Assembly (NCBI GenBank): GCA_003342895.1
Contig: PTFA01000082.1
Coordinates: 1,856,793 to 1,920,792, forward strand
DNA length: 64,000 nt
Origin: Casuarius casuarius
Taxonomy: Eukaryota; Chordata; Aves; Casuariiformes; Casuariidae
Reading direction: 5' to 3'
Below the pieces are notes generated by a model that saw only the letters and a list, made by a program, of their open reading frames with translations, searched no databases and had not been told where the DNA came from. The translations under genes were made by a program, and so were the position numbers. Positions 28,001-40,764 of the stretch are shown one piece after another; the stretch's first letter is position 1; the number at the start of each line of letters is the position of its first letter.

Positions 28001-30803
28001 CAAATGTGAGATGAGTATTTGCAAGGGAAAGATTAAAATAGATTTTTTTTCCCTCCTATGAAATCCAAGGCATCTAATGTTAGTGTTTATGTTATATATG
28101 AATGATGCAATTTAAAATGAAACTCTTAATGCAACTCTTGTAGCTGCCAAATATAAATAAAAGTGACCATATACTATTTATGCTTCAATACTTCAGCAGA
28201 CTGCCTAGCTTGTGTTTCAGTGTAGTGTAAGTTAATGGAAAATCTGAAGAGAGTGAAAAGGAAATAAAGTCTGCCAAAAGATGATAGTATTTGTTCAAAA
28301 AGATGTGCTGAAGAATTTCTTTAGATATTGAAGCCAGTATAAATAATGCTTGCAGTTCAGAGGATTTGTGCCTGTTGCCAAAACTGTCAGTATGGAAGAA
28401 GCGGTGGGTTTTTTTCTTGGACTATGATTGCATGATGACAAAAATCTGTGTTCTTCATGCTAAGGAGGTGTTAACCACCAAATTATTCTATAGCCTACAT
28501 GATTGTGTATGTCTGTTCCCAGTGGAGAAACCACTTCTTGAATATGCAGAATAAGTTTGTTAGACTGATTTAAAAGAACTCAGTTGAAAGGCGAGTCCGC
28601 ACCGTTTCATAAACTCATTCATCAAATCTGAGGCCTCCCTGTCCCCCAGCTTTTCAAGTGATGGAATCGCAACTATAAATCATTTGGCAGAAAACAATTG
28701 TGATTATGAAACAGGAGGTCCTATTAATCTCTTGTTTGCTGCTGGAGTTTAAAGTGACTTCTCATTTGTGTGACTTCCTGTGGTCAGATTAAAACATAAA
28801 ATTTCTGTTTTCAGTTTCATTTTAATTCTGAACATTTTGAAAGTAGCTCTAACAATTCTAAATAAAAGACTAAATTAGTTTCTGTTTTTAATTTACAGCC
28901 CATGCTTTCATAAACTTAAAGGTGTTTCTTTGGTAACAATGCCTATGTAAATGTTACGGAGTTTTCAGTTTAGAACTTTGTTAATATGTTATTTCTAAGT
29001 AATTTTTCAGTTATATTGAAATAAACTCATTGAAAGTTTTTTATACTAGCTGAGTTTTTGTAAGTTATGAACTGTGTCCCCTCCCCCCCCCAATTATAAC
29101 AGTGATTTAAATACTTTCATTTCTAGAAATGAAATATAAGGTCTTGATATGGTTTTTGGTTAAATAAGAGAAAACTTTATCTATTCTCATATTAGGTTGA
29201 AATGTAGTGAAATTTATCTGGATTTGAATTATCTAATCTATTTTTAATTACTTTGTTTATAACTACTCCAGGCATTTTGCAACCAAAAGTAGTATCTCAA
29301 GATGTGTAATACAGTGTAACTCATAGAAACAGTGCTTATAAATCTGCATTCCCTGGTGATGCTGAGGATTTTTTCATTAATTTACAATAAAGTAGTAGGA
29401 AAATCTCTGGACTAGTGGAAGAAATATGGTAAGTTGACAGTGTTGGTGAGAAAGTAAAAAAGAAAAAAATCAACAAAAAAAACCACTTCGATAATTTGAT
29501 GAACCTTCCTTAACAAAAAAACCCCCCAAAACCTGCATAATTATCTTAGAACTTACAGAAAGCTATGGGCTTAATTAAAAACAAAGTGTTCTCAAGTCTT
29601 ATTGATGCTTTGAACTCTGCAGCAAGGACAGAAAGCTGAGGAACAAGAGTTTGATTTAGGTCCCTAGCTTATATTTGATTGGAGAACAAAGTCTATGTAG
29701 TGATCTTGGTTTTAGACTTCATAAATTAAAAATCTGAAAGCTAAAAGGTTCATTAGATCCAGCCACATTTTCCCACAAATCATGTAACGTTATATGTTTT
29801 TATTTTCACTAGTGTTTAATTATGTTTTCATCATTTTTATAGCCTTTTGATTGTGGGTTTTTTTTTGTCTTGCATCAATATCTCTTCTTTAATTCTTCCT
29901 TACATTGTTAATTATTTGGGTGTTGCAGCAAACTGGGAAGACTGGGGCAAACTTAGCTTTTTAGCTACTTTTATAATGTGATAATTAATAAATGTGTGGG
30001 GATTTTTTTTGTTTGGTTGTTTTTTTGAGATGCAAAGATGAAAGTATGACACTCCTGTGTAGTGATAGAAGCCCTGAAAAAAGATCCTAGATGATTCTAG
30101 TGCTGGATCTTGGNTGATGGAAGTGAAAATTTTCCTTGCAGGAAAATCACACGCATCTCTGCTTTGTTCTTGAAATTCCATCAAGATACTTAGTAGCAAG
30201 TGTAACTTTGTCTTTCTAATCTGAGACAACCATAGACCCATCCTGAGAACTGTTATGTCAATTAGTTCAGCAGTTCTCGTCATCTTTTAGCTCAAGGTGT
30301 ACAGAGATAAAGCACTGATATGCTGATTGCAGTTTCAGTGTTGGTCATGATATATCAGGCCAATGTAATGGAAAGAGATGGAATGAAACAGAACTGTATA
30401 GTTCATGCTTATCCCTACTTCTTTATAGACAGAACTTTGGAAAAAATAGTAATCTTGGTTGGAATTGGACTGCTATTATTCCTATCTGACTTTCTGGGGA
30501 CTAGTAGACACATGCTTATTTGTTTATCATATGCACTTTCATGTGAATATTGCTGTGTAAGACACAGGGTCAGCTCATCTATTTCAATGTAATGTCAAGT
30601 CTTGGCTGAGAAATCTTAGCATGCGTAGTAGCTGTGTGTAGAACTGTTTTGGTTTGCCTAGGTCTTAGTGCACATGAGAGAATTCAGATTTGGCACTGAT
30701 GGTGACTATTTGTAGCTAATAAAACCCTTCTGGACCTGAGCTGCCTCCTGCCACTCATGGTTGTCAGTGCTATGTTTCTAGTTGCAATGGACTTAATATT
30801 ATT

Positions 30804-30850
30804 GGTGTGTGTGTGTGTGTAAATATTTGTGTGTATATATATATGCATGC
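30804..30850 (+). repeat. TG/TA microsatellite
   Basis: (GT) repeats, AAATATTTGT, then (GT/AT) repeats ending TATATGCATGC. A similar TATATATGCATGCA end recurs at 31105-31124. Confidence 0.9.
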
Positions 30851-31104
30851 ATTATAAATATTTGTGTCTAGCCATGTACGTAATACATAAAATGTTATTC
30901 AGTAAAACTGACTGAGGTCTCTGATATAATACTTGTGCTTTTTTCATTATCAGAGTAAAGATGGTCAGTAAAACTATTTATTATTTGGTTGTCACTCTGT
31001 GCAGTCAGTAACTGCTCCCTTGAGCTGTCAGATTTCTCATTGCTGAAAGATGCACCATTTCATTTCCAGATAGTTGATCTCATAGCTAGCAAATATTTAT
31101 TTTT

Positions 31105-31124
31105 TATATATATATATGCATGCA
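31105..31124 (+). repeat. TA microsatellite ending TGCATGCA
   Basis: (TA) repeats followed by TGCATGCA, about 280 bp downstream of a closely similar tract. Confidence 0.85.
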
Positions 31125-31493
31125 TTTTTGTGGTTTTTTTTTTATGTTAGGTACAGATTTTTATTTTTTGCTTTCTAGCAACTTTGCTATACTTAAAAGA
31201 AGTTAACTGTATTTTTATACATCTTTTAAGCCACATGAACAATTTTTTGTTCTCAGAAGTTGCAGATAATTTTTACCTGAATAGTGGACTTTCATAAACA
31301 GGATGAGTAGGCAGCGAATTTCCAGATACGGAGGAAACACTTATGATGGTCCCACAATGTAATTAACAGCATGTTTTTTGTTGTAAGTTACCATAATGCT
31401 CATGAAGAAGGGAAGAAAATGGCGTTAAGATTTGGGAAAGATTAGAAAGAGGTGACTGTCATATAAGATTATAAACTGTTACTGTGTTTAAGA

Positions 31494-31525
31494 TCTAATA
31501 TACATGTTTTTTTTCCCCCCCACAG
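31494..31525 (+). promoter_or_regulatory. QKI: 3' splice site of QKI exon 2
   Basis: A pyrimidine tract (8 or more T, then a C run) ends in CACAG at 31521-31525. A possible branch point is CTAAT at 31495-31499, with the branch A at 31498, about 28 nt before the exon. The exon boundary is fixed by the reading frame of QKI. The branch point is inferred only from consensus and spacing. Confidence 0.9.
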
Positions 31526-31668
31526 AAATTAGCAGAGTACGGAAAGACATGTATAATGACACATTAAATGGTAGTACGGAGAAGAGAAGTGCAGAATTAC
31601 CAGATGCTGTGGGACCTATTGTACAGTTACAAGAGAAACTATATGTGCCTGTAAAAGAATATCCAGAT
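31526..31668 (+). CDS. QKI: QKI coding exon 2 (end of Qua1, linker, KH entry)
   Basis: This 143-nt internal exon supplies the last two bases of the E48 codon and then 47 codons, I49 to D95 of QKI, from [11 protein letters not shown] to VPVKEYPD. The frame is open throughout and I see no change from the vertebrate QKI protein as I know it. It covers the end of the Qua1 dimerisation helix, the linker, and the first strand leading into the KH fold (around [12 protein letters not shown]). E48, split across the exon 1/2 junction, is the residue changed in the mouse ENU allele E48G, which disrupts Qua1 dimerisation. The acceptor is a T/C tract followed by CACAG; the donor is GAT/gtaagt. Because 143 is not a multiple of three, skipping this exon would shift the frame. 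Upstream in-frame codons in the intron are not coding. Confidence 0.98.
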
Positions 31669-31674
31669 GTAAGT
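31666..31674 (+). promoter_or_regulatory. QKI: 5' splice site of QKI exon 2
   Basis: The exon ends GAT and the intron begins gtaagt, matching the U1 consensus at +1 to +6. This strong donor compensates for the weak T at the last exon base. Confidence 0.95.
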
Positions 31675-32866
31675 ATCTCTAGTTCCTAAATGTTGTTTTT
31701 AATCCTTGTGCTCTTCTCTAAATTTAAATTTCATGTGATGCTACCCTTGGATCCCACTGAATTGCTTTCAACAAGGTAAGACATTTCTTTAGGTAGGAGT
31801 GTATGTACCACATGGTGGCTTGATATGTAGTAAAGCAAAAGGTGAGTGGGAGAAAGTCATGTTAAACATCAAACCAGTATAGATTTTAATTTGAAAGATT
31901 TAAGATCAGAATTTCTGCTTAAAATACATTTATCTTGTTTATGCAGTACTGTCAGCGTTGAGTCACTGTGGAACGAGTTTTATGGAGGAAGTCGTTATTA
32001 GGACAGTACTTTCCTCTTAAAATGTATGTCTCTGAGGGTCAGTAGTAGCATGCTTTTAGACCCTTTAGTCTGTACTTAGAATCTTTAGTGTTGTATGTCC
32101 TATACATGTGTAACNGCTTCTGTTCTGTGTAGAAATGTGCTTATCTTGTCCGTCCCCTCCCTCCCCCCTTAAGTTAAACTCTGTGCTTTCTTGCTGCTGT
32201 TATGGGTGCCATGGGGTGATCCATTCTGTTGTACACCTGCCTTTTTGAGGGAGAGTGGTTTCATTTAACGAGAAGAAATATTTAGAACTCTCTGCTCCAA
32301 CTGTTTTTTTTTTTTGAAATGACTCAGAAAAATATGCCCTGTCAGAATCTACCCCACCCCTTTTCACTGATCGCTGACAAAATGAGAAACTACATCACTC
32401 CTCCCTAACAGAATTTAGAGTTCCTGTTGCAGTAAAAGGATGCAGGTTTCACATGAGATATTTGCACATTGAAGTGGTATTAAATGGAAGAAGTGAAAAA
32501 ACAACAAAAAATGGAACTAACATTTGTATATGGTGGCTGGTTTCTTGTGGCTTTTTCTGTTTTATTATTAGATCAAGTTCTCCAAATTGGGATGTATTAT
32601 TTTGATGTTGCTTAGAACATACAGATCGCTAAATAGAACCTCATTATGCCATACTCTATTGAAAATATTAAGTGCAAGTCATTACTCACAATTGAATGTT
32701 TAGACAAATATCTCCTCTCCCTTTTCAGTTCTCACAAAGTTGATTTACAGCTTTTAAATTAAAAATACTTGCACTGGGAAAAAAGTTCAGAGAATTTGCA
32801 TTAGCAGTAGGGACATGTCCTCGCCCACTCCTTTTGTTCTCCAAGTTACCTATATATAGATGTATC

Positions 32867-32912
32867 TATATGCATGCGTGTACGCGCACACACACACACA
32901 AACACACGCGTA
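32867..32912. repeat. TA/TG/CG/CA compound microsatellite, 46-nt alternating tract
   Basis: Bases alternate pyrimidine and purine from 32867 to 32900 without exception and continue to 32912 after one break at 32901. It includes TACGCGCACA and CACGCGTA, so it is a good Z-DNA candidate by composition. It lies about 1.2 kb downstream of exon 2. Confidence 0.9.
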
Positions 32913-35900
32913 GTACAAATATATACATGCACACCAAAAACCTGATCCTTGTGGAACTCCTTGGAATTCTAGATATATGAGAGGAACTGTGCTACGTGAT
33001 TTCTTAATTATTCAGTGAAGCGATATAAGTATCTTTGTGCTAAACACGTGTGCTCGCCTCCATTAATGGCTTTTAAAAAAGCAGCTTGGTTATTGAAGTC
33101 TTTGTCTTGTAACTGGACAATGTATCATTTGTGAAGGGTTGCCTTAGTTNTCAGTTGCAGTTTCTACAGAACTTGATGCTGGATGTAGTAGAATCACTTA
33201 GTGTGAGGTAAGAGGAGGAGAAAGGGATTGGATTTCATATAACTTATTGTTAACCTTTCTTCCAGAAAACAAGGGCTCAGTAGCTCAGTCCTTGGCTGCC
33301 AGCTACTTATCAAATATAGTGCAAATAAGCAGGGAAGAGTTTGTCTGTAGTTGCTGTCGAAGCATTTGTCTAACTTGGGGTGTAGTGTTTCTTGTCTCTT
33401 GCTACTGCTAACTCTTTGTGTGCCTTCAGAAGAATGCCCTCAATTTGGTCACTTTATTTTATTAAACTCTTGCAAATTCAGAAGTTGGAGAGACTTGTGC
33501 TTTGTTTACTTGTGACCTGGGAGAAAACGGTGATCGGTTCTTGTGACACTGTGAAAGGTTTGCTAGAAAATGTACAATTTCTATCACTACTACTTGGCTT
33601 GGCATTCTAGCAAATATTTAAACTAGTTTAACACATTCCTCTGACTGTCATTTCTGGGATTATTTTTAGCTATCTTCTTTAAATGAAGAAAGTAATAGTA
33701 AGTTTGATAGGTGGTAATTAAGACTGACCTATTCAGGATGTTTTGAGTGTTTAGACAATTCTGTGCTAGAAGGAGAAATGCTGCTTGTTTGATGGAGCAC
33801 TGCTTGTTTTGGTCATGGTGGCATCAGTCAGTAAAACTCCTACCAACTGTGCTAGGTGTAATATTAGGTGCTTTTAGATTTACTTTCAGCTGTTAGGATA
33901 TGAGTGTGTTTTCTGGACAGGTTTTGAGCGTGGTGGTACTTTGCAATTCCAACTTCCTGGGGGCCAAGCCCAGTGTTCTCTGTGCACTCCCACCTGTCTG
34001 TATTGTTCTTAGCTACTCAGCATGGCACCTCCACAGTTTAAATAATCAGTTAAGTAACTAGAACATGCTATTAGGTACAGTAACAGTTGTGTTCAGCTTT
34101 TTTCTTTTTCTGTCTGTCTTTCCTGCAGGTTGCAAAAAGAATATCCCATCTTGCATTCAGGCCAGTTGGAAAGTCTGCAGTGCAGTGATGTCAGCTTGTC
34201 TTAAAGAATTTAAATTTCACTAGTAAAGTTCATTGTTTCACTGACAGCAATTGTAATTACATAATGTTACATGAAACTTCTTACTTGTATCTAATAGTGA
34301 CTTTAATTGTGGTCAGATATAGGGAGACATACTGTGCAGATTATTAGAGAGAGTTTGTATCAAATAGATCTGGTTAACTGTCACCATCATTCTTTTCTAA
34401 TNGACAGTCTTTCATAAGATGATTAGGAGAAAAATGAGCAGAGATTATTTTCTGATGTAGATTTCTATCCTTTTTTATAACAAAAGGAAAAATAAACATC
34501 GTTAAGCTTTTATGATCCTCTTATAAAGTTTTATTCTGGTAAATATTTTTAATTTATAGTTTTAAGCATATAGGTTGCCTGACTGTANTGGATACTGAAT
34601 AGTACAATAGCATAATTCTGTGCACAGAATCCTAAATTAATCATGAGGCATAAAAATGGTCTGCCATGAGTTTAATCCAACTTTTACACACTCACTCTGT
34701 TGTTTGTGGGTGAATAGTTAATGCTCTTTAGCATTTCTTATGCTTCAGATAAATGATTAATTTTCTTGAGTTTCCCAAAAGAGCCGAGACTAAACTTTGT
34801 CTGATATCAATTTAAGCAATTCTCAGAATTTGCACCTACAAATGTTGGACTGAATAAATGTTTTTCTGTTATAATCATGGCTTTATTATTAATAAGTGCC
34901 CTGTTAGCTCTGATTAATGTGAAATTCTCTGTTGGAACTCTTCTGTGCCTCTTCAGTAAAAATGTAAGAACTCAGTAATTATCGCATCTTAAAGTAGCAT
35001 ATCCTTTGAGTATACTGCAGCTCAAAGGCCAGCAGTGATAAACAGCTTGTGCCTACTTTCTGACCATTTTAGTTAAAACTGTTTAATTAGTGCAACCGAA
35101 TGATGAACACAGGGATTCATTTTACTATGGGGAACTTACTGACAAAACATTTAAATCCTTTTTCAATTTGGTAATATCGAAGTTTAATAGCATCCCTAAT
35201 ATGGATTAAGAAAATGATAACATCCTCTTTATTTATTGTTCAGATTCTTTTACTTAGGCTCTTATTCTCTAGTGGCAAACAGGCTTATGAAGGAGGCTTA
35301 AAAAGCTGGCTTTGTTTACCTTTGCAATAGGAAGGCAAAGAGGGAATATAACTCTTCTCTGTAAATAAACTTGGGCTACAAAGTAACCAGCAGCGTTGGG
35401 GAATATTTGGTGAAAAAGTCAACTACTGATGCAAGAACCAAATGAGTGTGAAACAACTAAAATAGTTTACTTACTAATTTTCAGTCTGAATGAGATATTT
35501 GGAACAGCACTCCAGTAGAAGTAGTGGGAGTAAAAAATGAAGGTAATTTTGAGTTGGAACTTTACATATTTATGAGAGGTTTTATATGCTCTGGTTGCAA
35601 ATGGTAGGGGAATAAATATGATGAGAAAGATCCCCTTTGTTTAGATGTCGGGAAAAATGGAGACCTGTCTTAATGTTGTATGAAACCTTTTTTGCTTTGT
35701 ATGAAGCTTTTTTTTTCCTCCTTGTATCTTATGTTTTATTAGATATGCTTCTATTACTGACCATCTGATTCACACTTTGAGATAAGTTTCTTTTGAGTTC
35801 TGATTCACAGTCAAGAACTTGGATTTTTTGGTAGCATCTTGCTGAAAGATGACACATCATGATAGTTTTGTTCAGAAATAAGCCTCTCGAATCTCCAGAG

Positions 35901-36530
35901 CATGTATTATCCAAGGAGACAAAAGGATGGAAGAGAATCTAGAAAACATTGGCGATAATCCTGTCCTTCAGTCTCTGATAGTAATCTTGCAGGTTCAGCA
36001 TCAGATCAGCAGTATCGACAAACTCAGTCCATATCAAATCCTTGTGATGGAATTATTTCCTCCCCATTGAACTGTTTAAGCATTGAGTGAAATTAAGTTA
36101 AAAAACTGATTACCTAGTCATTTATTTGCTAATGCTCCAGTTTCATTCTTCCTTTTGGATTTCTTTCCTTTGGCTCTTTGCAGAAATTCTGTTTCTTGAA
36201 AAAATGGAAGGTGAAGGTAAGAAAAGTGAAGACTACGTAATAGCATCTACTTCAGCTAGGGACAGTGTTTCCCTTAATATTTTTCAAAGTAAATTCATAA
36301 ATCTGAGAGAAGAAATAAGTTGCACCCTATACCAATATGCAAGTTGAACACATTTGTTAGGATACGTGCTTGTTATGGTGATACTCATATTAGTAACTTC
36401 AGATTAACATCATGGTATTAAACTTTTAGTGATGTCCAGCATATTGTATTTGTGTGTATATGACACTTCTACTAGCAAGTAGTGTTTTTGTTGTTTAGTT
36501 TCTATCCAGTTCCAGCTTGTAAGGGTAAAA

Positions 36531-36561
36531 GCTCTCTAATCTAACAGTGCTCTCTAATCTA
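36531..36561 (+). repeat. Short direct repeat (13 bp, twice)
   Basis: GCTCTCTAATCTA occurs at 36531-36543 and again at 36549-36561, an 18-bp period with partly matching spacers. Confidence 0.85.
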
Positions 36562-39500
36562 GCTAGTGCTAGACATTTGGGTGCCTTCTGTACCCATGGA
36601 GGAGGAAGGCGGTGGTGGTGGGGAACCCAAATGCTGGAGGAGGATGTTAGTCTAGAAAGCTAGTCTAGACAGTTTGTAGATACCTGTGTTTTTCTGTAAA
36701 TGAAATAGCTAAGATTTTATCTAATTAGAGGAAATTAGTCCTGCTCAAAACGGTTAACTTCGGCAGTTAATAAATCTGAGGTGGCAAAGCTTGTGTCCAA
36801 CTGAACTTTTTAAAGAGCGGCTTAGGACCTAGTAGTCAACATCTGTCATGCTTGTTTTAGTTCATACAGTGCCTTTTATAATGGCTGGTCTCTCACTGGC
36901 ACATAAACATAGTAACTGTCTCTGTAGTTAGGCTTTCAACAGAAAATTTATTTCATCAGAGCTGTCATCTTAATTCCCTCTTTTGTTTGAATGTTCTAGC
37001 ATTCTGTGGCTACAATTGAACATTTACTGCAAGTGTAACTCCTCTGTCATTTTGTCTATGCTTCCTTTTATTGAAATGTTTTCCTTTCAATGCTTCTACT
37101 TGAGTATTTTATGTAGTAGCTCTTGGAAGACTAAGAAACACAGAAAAGTTATGTGCAAATATCTTAGTTCAGACCATAATGGAAAGCTGACATGCATTGT
37201 GGGGCAGAGAAATTTGTGGAATGTGGATTTTGGTTTTCCGTGTTTTTTGCTCAGTCTGTTCTTTCACATGTCTATCAAAGTAAAGAATGGTTTTATATTG
37301 AGAGGAGAAAATACTTCAGCACGGTGTTTTTGTTAGCAAAATTTTGTGAATGTGTTGAGTATACTTGTTCGTATACACCTGATGAACTGCATGGCAGTTT
37401 TTTGTGAGTTGACATCTTGTGTACTTTAACTAGGATTGGAGAATGAGATAAGCATGGAAATACACTACTAAAGGCTAAAACCATACTTGTTAATAGAACA
37501 AATTTTAATGTCAGCACATGACTCTCTTGGGATGGGATGCGCATCCACTGTTCCTATTAACAAAATCTGTGATTCATATTTGAATGTGCCAATACATTTG
37601 TTTTCGGTGCAGTAAGCAGTTTAACTAAATACAGCACTTACCAACCGGCACTGGGGAAGAGGGAGATAGGGTATGTTTTACTCACTGTATTATAGGTATA
37701 CTAAAAAGTAGTGAAAAGTAGGTTGACCTTCTGTGTTCTTTCTCTGCCTTACAAACGAGATAGAAATTTTGAAAGGTAAAACTATCTACCTTTTGTGAAA
37801 TCTCATTTTGGCTAGCCTAGTTCTGAAGAGGAGTGGTATGCCTCCATTCTTATCTGCTGCTTACCAGATGCCTCTATTTCTCACTTCTAATTTTGAAGAT
37901 AGAGCTCTATTTAAAATATGTGTATTTGCAGATTCTTGTTTAGGCACCAGAATCTCCAGTAGATGCACTTAATTGTTCCAAGTCAAGAACAGATCTTCTA
38001 TTTTCTTCAGAGAGAGAAAGTTGACTCCTGAAGAATGAAGTCTGTAGCTGAGAAGTACAGTATGCTTTTAGGCAGCAGGAAATACAGAGAAAATTCTTTT
38101 CTTGAAAATAGAGTTGTTTTTCACTTTTTAAACTCTTTTTCCTTTGGTAATTTTCAGTTGACAAAAGAGACCTTTAACACTTAGCTGCTGTACTTTCCCT
38201 ACAAACTTAATCTGGCAACTATAATACCATACTGTCTGTCTTCTCCATTTTTTTTGCATGTTCAGTGGTCAATAAGCTTTTGAAAGACATATTAGATATT
38301 TCCTCCTTTTTAGTAGCTCCATAGTCTTAGGAATTACTGTTTGTACACTCAGATTTATGGAGTTGCGTTTGCAGAAGTCATTCAACATCATCTTGTTAGA
38401 GAACAGCATGAGTTGCATAGCTTCACCTACAAAGGTCAGTGAAATGCAAGTTGTCTTTAATAATGTTTGCTCCATGTTTCACCAGGACAAGAAGGCACTG
38501 AGCCTGCATCCCGAATTGCTTCTAAAAGTAGTTTTGAGTGCCATTTAAATATCAGTCTGGTATTTTCCTTGTATCTCTCCTAAATCATACACTCTGGTAA
38601 AAATCAGATTGCTTTTCCTCAATATTAAAAGTTCTACTGGTTATTACTAGAATAAGTCTGTCTACAAGTGGTGCACTTTAATAAAAAGCACTTTACCTTT
38701 TAAGAAAGAACATGGACTAGATTTTTTTCATAGAGGTGTGACATTTCTAGGTTTTGCTGTTTCTGAAGATCTTAACTCTCACTAATAAATTTTAAAGTGT
38801 ATATGACTTGTCAAGGAAAAGTCTTCAGTGTAATGTTGCATTTATAGCATTCATCTCTTATTTGAATTTTATCCATAATTCAGGAGAACAGGTTTGTTCT
38901 TTTCTGCACTTGCATCTCATCAGGTTGGTCCTTTATTTATTTTTGCTCTGTCATTCTTGTTGAGAGAAAGATTGTATGCAAATANCGGCTTAAGAAGTAA
39001 ACTTTCCGCTTAGACCTTTGCTTTCCTCTTCCATATTTTGTTTTATAGCTTAGAAACTATTTTTTATTACATTAACTTGAACATAATAATAAAAGATATA
39101 TGCCGTCTTTTATTAGAGATCTCTGTATGGGAGATTCTGAGTTTGTATTTAAGTATTCATCCATTGTATGGATCTGCTCAATTTTTTCAGTTAGTTTCTG
39201 CTACTTTTTAAGAAGCCAGTTAGAAGAGGGTTTGGAGATAGTTGTTTCATTTCAGTCACTTTGGCATAATATTCATGCACAATTCTAAGTTTGTGTATGA
39301 ATATTTTCCCTTTAAAAGAACAGTTTAACATGGTTGAATTATTATGGGAAGGATCTGTTTCCTTTTGAAATTAAACTTATTTGAAACTAAATGTGTATTG
39401 TTTTTTCCACATGCATTCAATACTTCAGGGAAAATAATGTTGGTTTCATGAATACCCTGTTCCTTTTTGCAGCTTACCTGAATTCATTTTAATTGTCTAT

Positions 39501-40698
39501 TGTTACATAGCATAGTGCCCTCTGCCCTTCAAAAAAGGCTCACTCACCTGTCCTAATTGTGTACACTCATCCACCTAACATTTAACTTTGTTTAGGCTGA
39601 TAGATACTTTTTCAAAGGGGCATCTGTTTCTTTGGAGTACAGGCATAAATTTGACAACTCTGCTTTAGGTATGTGGTTTTTAAACAATCAGAACATACTG
39701 ACCTAAAAATTCAACTTTGTCCTAATTACAAACATTGGTATGTGTAGAGTCTGAGGACACTGAGGACTTTACCTTGCTGTCTGTGGTGCAGGGGCTGCTT
39801 GGTCTGGGAAGATATTTGATTGAATTATGATTCAAAATCATCTTAAATTAATCAGATTATTTTTTTTCTGCCAAATCCAGGGGGTCTCAAACAAGTGAAT
39901 GGATGCATTAAATAAATATGTTTGTATTGCTGTTGCAAATGTAATATAATGAGTAGTATAAATGACACATTGTTCTGCTGTGGATGTATCTTAAGTACTG
40001 ATGACAATGTGTTTATTACTCAAATCGGCATATTAAACTTTTGGTCCTACAGTGTATCCTAATTGATTGACTTAATGGTATTTAATTGCTATTATTTTTA
40101 AAGTGAATGTCACTTGTATTAAAAGTTAAACAAAATTACTGTCACACAACACATACTAAAGCAATATTTCCTGGACTTTGGTCTATTCAGATCTTTAAAG
40201 CTAGCTAGTCAGGCCCAAATAATACCTCACATCTTTCTTTTCTTCTACAATTTCAAATGCTTGTTGTCCTTGAGATTGTGAAGCTTGTAAGCAGGGGACT
40301 GTGAGAGTCTTCCTGAAGGATTTCAGTTTCTTGAAGGAAATGGAAGCAAGGTTTGGAAAAGTTGAAAAACAGACAGATCTGGAAATGTGGCTTTGTAATA
40401 CAAGCAGGGCTGGAAGAACTTTAGAGTATGGAGATACCCATTACTAATGAGCTCGTGATCCTAAAGCGCATCAAATCTTTATGGTAACTGTCTTTCTTAC
40501 ATCTTTTTTTCTGTGGTTCGTATGAGGTAGCTGCTCTTTTGTTGCAAAGAATGTGAGATGTGTTTGTCTCCAGTGATAAACTGCGAGGGTGGTCATCGTG
40601 GAGCTGTTGATTTCTGCAATGTCTGTTCATCTCCTTATTCCTAAAAGCTCTTTGAAAAGCCAAGAGCTGGTCAAAAGGGAAGCCCAAATGTAGTATAT

Positions 40699-40764
40699 GC
40701 TGATATCTTGATAGTACTGTGATACTGTATTATCAGTAGTGCTGATGCCTTGATAGTACTGTGA
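40699..40764 (+). repeat. 24-bp direct repeat, 42-bp period
   Basis: GCTGATATCTTGATAGTACT plus GTGA at 40699-40722 recurs at 40741-40764 with two mismatches (GCTGATGCCTTG). Confidence 0.88.

Larger units (their letters stand above)
1..31525 (+). other. QKI: QKI intron 1 (3' part, at least 31.5 kb)
   Basis: This is AT-rich noncoding DNA between QKI exon 1 (not in the window) and exon 2. Both strands were read for coding exons, retrocopies and structured RNAs and none was convincing. The longest stop-free frames (139 codons on the minus strand at 15227-15646; 135 codons on the minus strand at 24207-24614) have irregular, low-complexity composition and resemble no family I know. It holds poly(T) and TG/TA microsatellites, a 29-bp duplication at 10.6 kb, a possible CR1 remnant at 18.2 kb, and unique sequence that may include conserved regulatory elements. 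No promoter or CpG island was seen. Confidence 0.93.

Noticed and set aside
29735..29790. Amniote SINE or LINE-like string GGTTCATTAGATCCAGCC
   Set aside because: Only about 30 bp fit and no further element body could be followed.
31504..31689. Treating the 61-codon frame around exon 2 as an independent small gene
   Set aside because: Its ends are intronic T/C tract and bases after the donor; only 31526-31668 matches QKI and is bounded by splice sites.
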